This document shows positions 6,401 through 7,766 of a stretch of DNA of 7,766 nt, one piece after another (position 1 is the first letter of the stretch; every line of letters begins with the position of its first letter). Made by a program: the position numbers and the translations under genes. Under the pieces are notes generated by a model that was not told the DNA's origin, did no database searches, and saw only the letters and a program-made list of their open reading frames with translations. This DNA is from Actinomycetota bacterium (GTDB taxonomy: Bacteria; Margulisbacteria; Marinamargulisbacteria; SXXA01), in assembly GCA_005791325.1 (NCBI GenBank), contig SXXA01000102.1, positions 1-7,766 on the forward strand, in the 5' to 3' direction.

Positions 6401-7766
6401 GAATGGAAAAGTTTTGCTGAGTGGGAGTTATGCGTCGGATCCTTGGATGAAGACGTTAAAAACATGGCCTGACCCCGCATCGGTTCAGTTGGTATTTCCT
6501 TCTGGCAACCCCATTATGATTAACGGGCAAATGGTATTACCTACACATGGAAATGTGGGTATCGGAACCGCATCTCCAAATTATCTATTGACCCTATCTA
6601 ATCGATCTAGCTACAGCAATTTATTAACACCTGTTCGATGGCCAGAATTAACCTTTGACGAAAATGGGACGGATTATTATACAGTGGGCCGTCGATCGGT
6701 TCCCAATGCCTTATTTATCTATTCTGGTGGTAGTGCGATAGATGAAAATAACTTACTAAATTCTTCATTGGTAATCCATCCCAATCGGATTGGGATGTTT
6801 ACTTCCCCAGCTAACGATACGGTGCTCGACATTTTGGGGACATGGGTTGTTTCTCCAAAGCAGTTACCAAATATGGTGGCATTGTGGGTAGGAATTCCAC
6901 ATAACACATTGGGGATTATAAGCGTCACAACAGCCAATATTAGTAGTTTATTTGTGGGGGATACCATGGTTGATTGGTATCGAGGCAATCGTTCCAATAG
7001 CATTTTTCGGGAAGCGAATATAGGGACCTCTCAAGATCCGCTCTATACGTATGTAGGGATTGGAACCAGCGATCCACAATATGAAATCGACGTTCAAGGC
7101 ACCTTTCGAGCCACCACTTTGTTGGCCCAATCGGCTACTTTTAATATTCTGACCTTATCCAGCCAGCCCCTTTCGTTCCTTGAGGAAAGCAGTGTGATGG
7201 GCCGGTTGTCTTTTTCAAATGATCGATTGATCTTGCAAGCAGGGGGGGGTAACAATCTGGTATTGAGTGATATTATGACGGCAGGAGAATCGCTGAGAGG
7301 GGGGGAGTTGGCCCTATTTACCCCTACCAATATATTTTCAAAAAGCAATATGTATTGGAAGCCCGATGCAATAGGCTTGGTGAATCAAATATCAGCGGGG
7401 ACATGGTCGGTTACGGGGTCGATTACGTTGAGTTTTGGGGATGCCAACACATCTTGGAATTACATGGCGATTTCGAGTATCAATCCGAGCATTGGGATCA
7501 GTAAAATGAGCAGCGTACAGCGGGGGCCATTATTGAGTAGTTCTTATCCCTATACACTTGAAAATATGACATTAGGTTTGATTCCTCAATTTCTAGGAGA
7601 CCTACCTAGTAACAGTCAATTGTATAATACGGCGGTAACGGGTATTGCCCTTACCGTTACATCGAATGTGCCCAATACATTATTATCGACTGGGGTTAAG
7701 TTAGTTGGGTTAAATGTGGATTTAACCAAGGCAAGCCGGCAAATGGAGGGGGTTCGGGGTGAAAAA
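3462..7766 (+). CDS. Giant exported fibre/adhesin-like repeat protein, 3' end outside window
   Basis: The frame stays open for 1435 codons to the last base, with no stop, so the C-terminus and anchoring mode are unknown. It starts 8 bases after the PorV-like gene. ATG 3462 gives a signal peptide with KK at 10-11, hydrophobic core 13-25 and likely cleavage near GLMGA/SEY (23-30). ATG 3486 (MKKWAAF) is an equally plausible start; neither has a good Shine-Dalgarno site. Residues 30-149 resemble the N-terminal module of bacterial fibre-like proteins that ends in an 'LTSxPYAxRA' motif (here KLRSYPYSVRS). From about 193 onward some thirteen GIGT-type motifs recur, the clearest being GNIGIGTSQPEYVLDIQG (455-472). 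Residues 653-723 resemble a YadA-type head. Such motifs are typical of phage tail fibres and trimeric surface fibres, so a long, probably multimeric adhesin or surface filament is inferred. No cysteine occurs in the visible part. A terminal S74 chaperone, sorting domain or membrane anchor may lie downstream. Confidence 0.9.
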   Translation, partial: MMTSAISQMKKWAAFVVWLMMIGLMGASEYPPVRFSGVLINSVQRPPVLLTGEFNTVVDFSTLGANDVPSKKWGFQKSVVFKNGAFELILPSIDSIEITPESPGSVLPADGYQFNYDNDGVLNTPSLYILAGGASEIFKLRSYPYSVRSQLTDLAYSIGVHAIDFSAGGLSSVTVSNTLRLNIANVLINSKNVQIGSFIVNPSHRLDVAGYMNASGYLLNGVSLNETLPWQSSLPTIRTSKKIGIGLVYPQSELDVGGTINANQLYLNGNQLEFENNWINPIENAVVDTSSPIGLSDSYHVGVGIFRPSERLELDGAIRVSADLIRDHPTGSIQFGLLRNPVLSTQFNQDFQGLVASGNTKEWRSLLGYSRDVRIQRVAFFMSQAALGASHFPRPKVGSTGLDFTANAGQVGIGLLSNAIFSLKPLSSQLDIPVMSIKHNSGDAVYPVLTITGTGNIGIGTSQPEYVLDIQGVINMQDLYKEGVPYRLGLSRGTYFQLNANNDIFYMYGNVGIGRPDPRSRLEISAPNVEKGDILPNPAITISRKSGSELVSYTLGVDRMSQDVFRVEYGRSIGSSSPLFVAQKDRFGVGTDVPYANLTVVGTGGLLITGGFPNGAVLEPIEENAVFLWYPRKNVWRMGGGAIPMVDADMGLFSTAIGQDNIAKGNYSMILGGKLNRVEGAYSTTMGGTNLSILDTSDFSLGMGMGLSIQHHGVLGWGDRSIGAMTRSQQENQLLIRASGGVGIGTNQTSVAASDYDPSLKMVSLAISGMTVTPYMFLDRQVPIFLVDPTQNAVTLFQTLIADGYLNSRGQLEIFNRADATLTSGLYSSYPAIKTVLNELYDRPIVTLSNSRESLLTILNSESVLVGYPSGDVKGLMMRGPMVAGVTDSGGIPTASIHMILSSSTNALPLSNFAMAMMTQKSDGVSYNLVLDERGNLGIHRIPTFKPFNAPDTNPRNPENRAYYLDVAGSLAVSGNMSWWNGKVLLSGSYASDPWMKTLKTWPDPASVQLVFPSGNPIMINGQMVLPTHGNVGIGTASPNYLLTLSNRSSYSNLLTPVRWPELTFDENGTDYYTVGRRSVPNALFIYSGGSAIDENNLLNSSLVIHPNRIGMFTSPANDTVLDILGTWVVSPKQLPNMVALWVGIPHNTLGIISVTTANISSLFVGDTMVDWYRGNRSNSIFREANIGTSQDPLYTYVGIGTSDPQYEIDVQGTFRATTLLAQSATFNILTLSSQPLSFLEESSVMGRLSFSNDRLILQAGGGNNLVLSDIMTAGESLRGGELALFTPTNIFSKSNMYWKPDAIGLVNQISAGTWSVTGSITLSFGDANTSWNYMAISSINPSIGISKMSSVQRGPLLSSSYPYTLENMTLGLIPQFLGDLPSNSQLYNTAVTGIALTVTSNVPNTLLSTGVKLVGLNVDLTKASRQMEGVRGEK
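3549..3908 (+). other. N-terminal fibre-base module of the giant protein
   Basis: Residues about 30-149 begin with VRFSGVLINS (33-42), contain WGFQKSVVFKNGAFELILP in the middle and close with LYILAGG and FKLRSYPYSVRS (138-149). This follows the pattern of a domain often found at the mature N-terminus of repetitive surface proteins: 'FQGRLTDSxG', then 'VxxxNGxFxxxLG', then 'LTSxPYAxRA'. The match is by pattern memory only; its role is unknown. Confidence 0.5.
4038..7100 (+). repeat. Degenerate GIGT-type coding repeats (about 13 copies)
   Basis: The core is (N)(V/I)GIGT..P...LDV.G. By residue of the giant protein the copies are: 193 VQIGSFIVNPSHRLDVAG; 243 IGIGLVYPQSELDVGG; 301 VGVGIFRPSERLELDG; 411 VGIGLLSN; 455 GNIGIGTSQPEYVLDIQG; 509 GNVGIGRPDPRSRLEIS; 588 GVGTDVPYANLTVVG; 740 GGVGIGT; 935 GNLGIH with LDVAG at 965; 1030 GNVGIGTASP; 1110 IGMFTSPANDTVLDILG; a degenerate copy near LWVGIPHNTLG; and 1198 VGIGTSDPQYEIDVQG. 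Spacing is irregular, mostly about 50-200 residues. Several copies are followed by a 'xINAxxLYLNG' strand. This is ancient, diverged protein repetition and not a DNA tandem repeat. Confidence 0.8.
5418..5630 (+). other. YadA-head-like repeat segment within the giant protein
   Basis: Residues 653-723 read in short units: FSTAIGQDNIAKG, NYSMILGGKLNRVEG, AYSTTMGGTNLSILDTS, DFSLGMGMGLSIQHHG and VLGWGDRSIG. The recurring 'G.yS...GG..N...G' layout, with units of about 14-17 residues, is that of left-handed trimeric beta-rolls in YadA/Hep-Hag heads. If folded this way it implies the protein is a trimer. It sits between GIGT motifs at 588 and 740. Confidence 0.65.

Noticed and set aside
4038..7100. 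CRISPR array or DNA tandem repeats
   Set aside because: The repetition is at the protein level with diverged codons and irregular spacing; there are no identical repeats with uniform spacers.
6719..7348. Several minus-strand open frames of 60-94 codons opposite the giant gene
   Set aside because: They mutually overlap, show no recognisable domain, and are fully covered by the long plus-strand frame with clear protein repeats.
3462..7766. Prophage tail-fibre gene
   Set aside because: GIGT motifs occur in tail fibres, but the signal peptide, the PorV-like neighbour and the absence of any phage gene favour a cell-surface protein.

Overview
The window reads as a chromosomal replication-origin locus of a double-membraned (diderm) bacterium. 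It has a non-coding origin region, then dnaA, then what looks like a three-gene operon for cell-surface proteins, all on the plus strand and running away from the origin. The surface genes resemble the PorV/CTD and 'GIGT-repeat' surface proteins common in Bacteroidota-like and candidate-phylum diderms. A Margulisbacteria/WOR-1-like or similar candidate phylum is my best guess, but this rests on style of content and not on a search.

Region by region. 1-359: no gene. The stretch holds same-orientation DnaA boxes in two arrays with an exact 11-bp step (129/140/151/162 and 207/218/229), a perfect box at 321-329 just upstream of dnaA, three copies of ATGTATCA at the left edge, three long G runs, and a 271-300 segment with three TTAGC units. 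This is a good oriC candidate. 360-1751: a complete, canonical dnaA. 1752-1900: a short intergenic gap with a possible weak promoter and no visible strong terminator. 1901-2533: a small exported protein ending in a FlgD-Ig/type IX-like C-terminal domain (CTD). 2530-3453: a PorV/PorQ-like outer-membrane beta-barrel protein, overlapping the previous gene by four bases. 3462 to the window end: the first 1435 codons of a giant exported fibre-like protein, with no stop codon in the window.

How the genes may work together. DnaA would bind the box arrays to open the origin, and probably also represses its own gene through the box at 321-329. The three downstream genes look translationally linked and all carry export signals. 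Their combination suggests a surface structure: a giant repetitive fibre or adhesin, an outer-membrane PorV-like partner, and a small CTD protein. A dedicated type IX-like surface-display role is inference only. The usual dnaA neighbour dnaN is absent. None of the three predicted mature surface proteins contains cysteine in the part visible here, and the giant gene carries G6-G8 runs that could slip.
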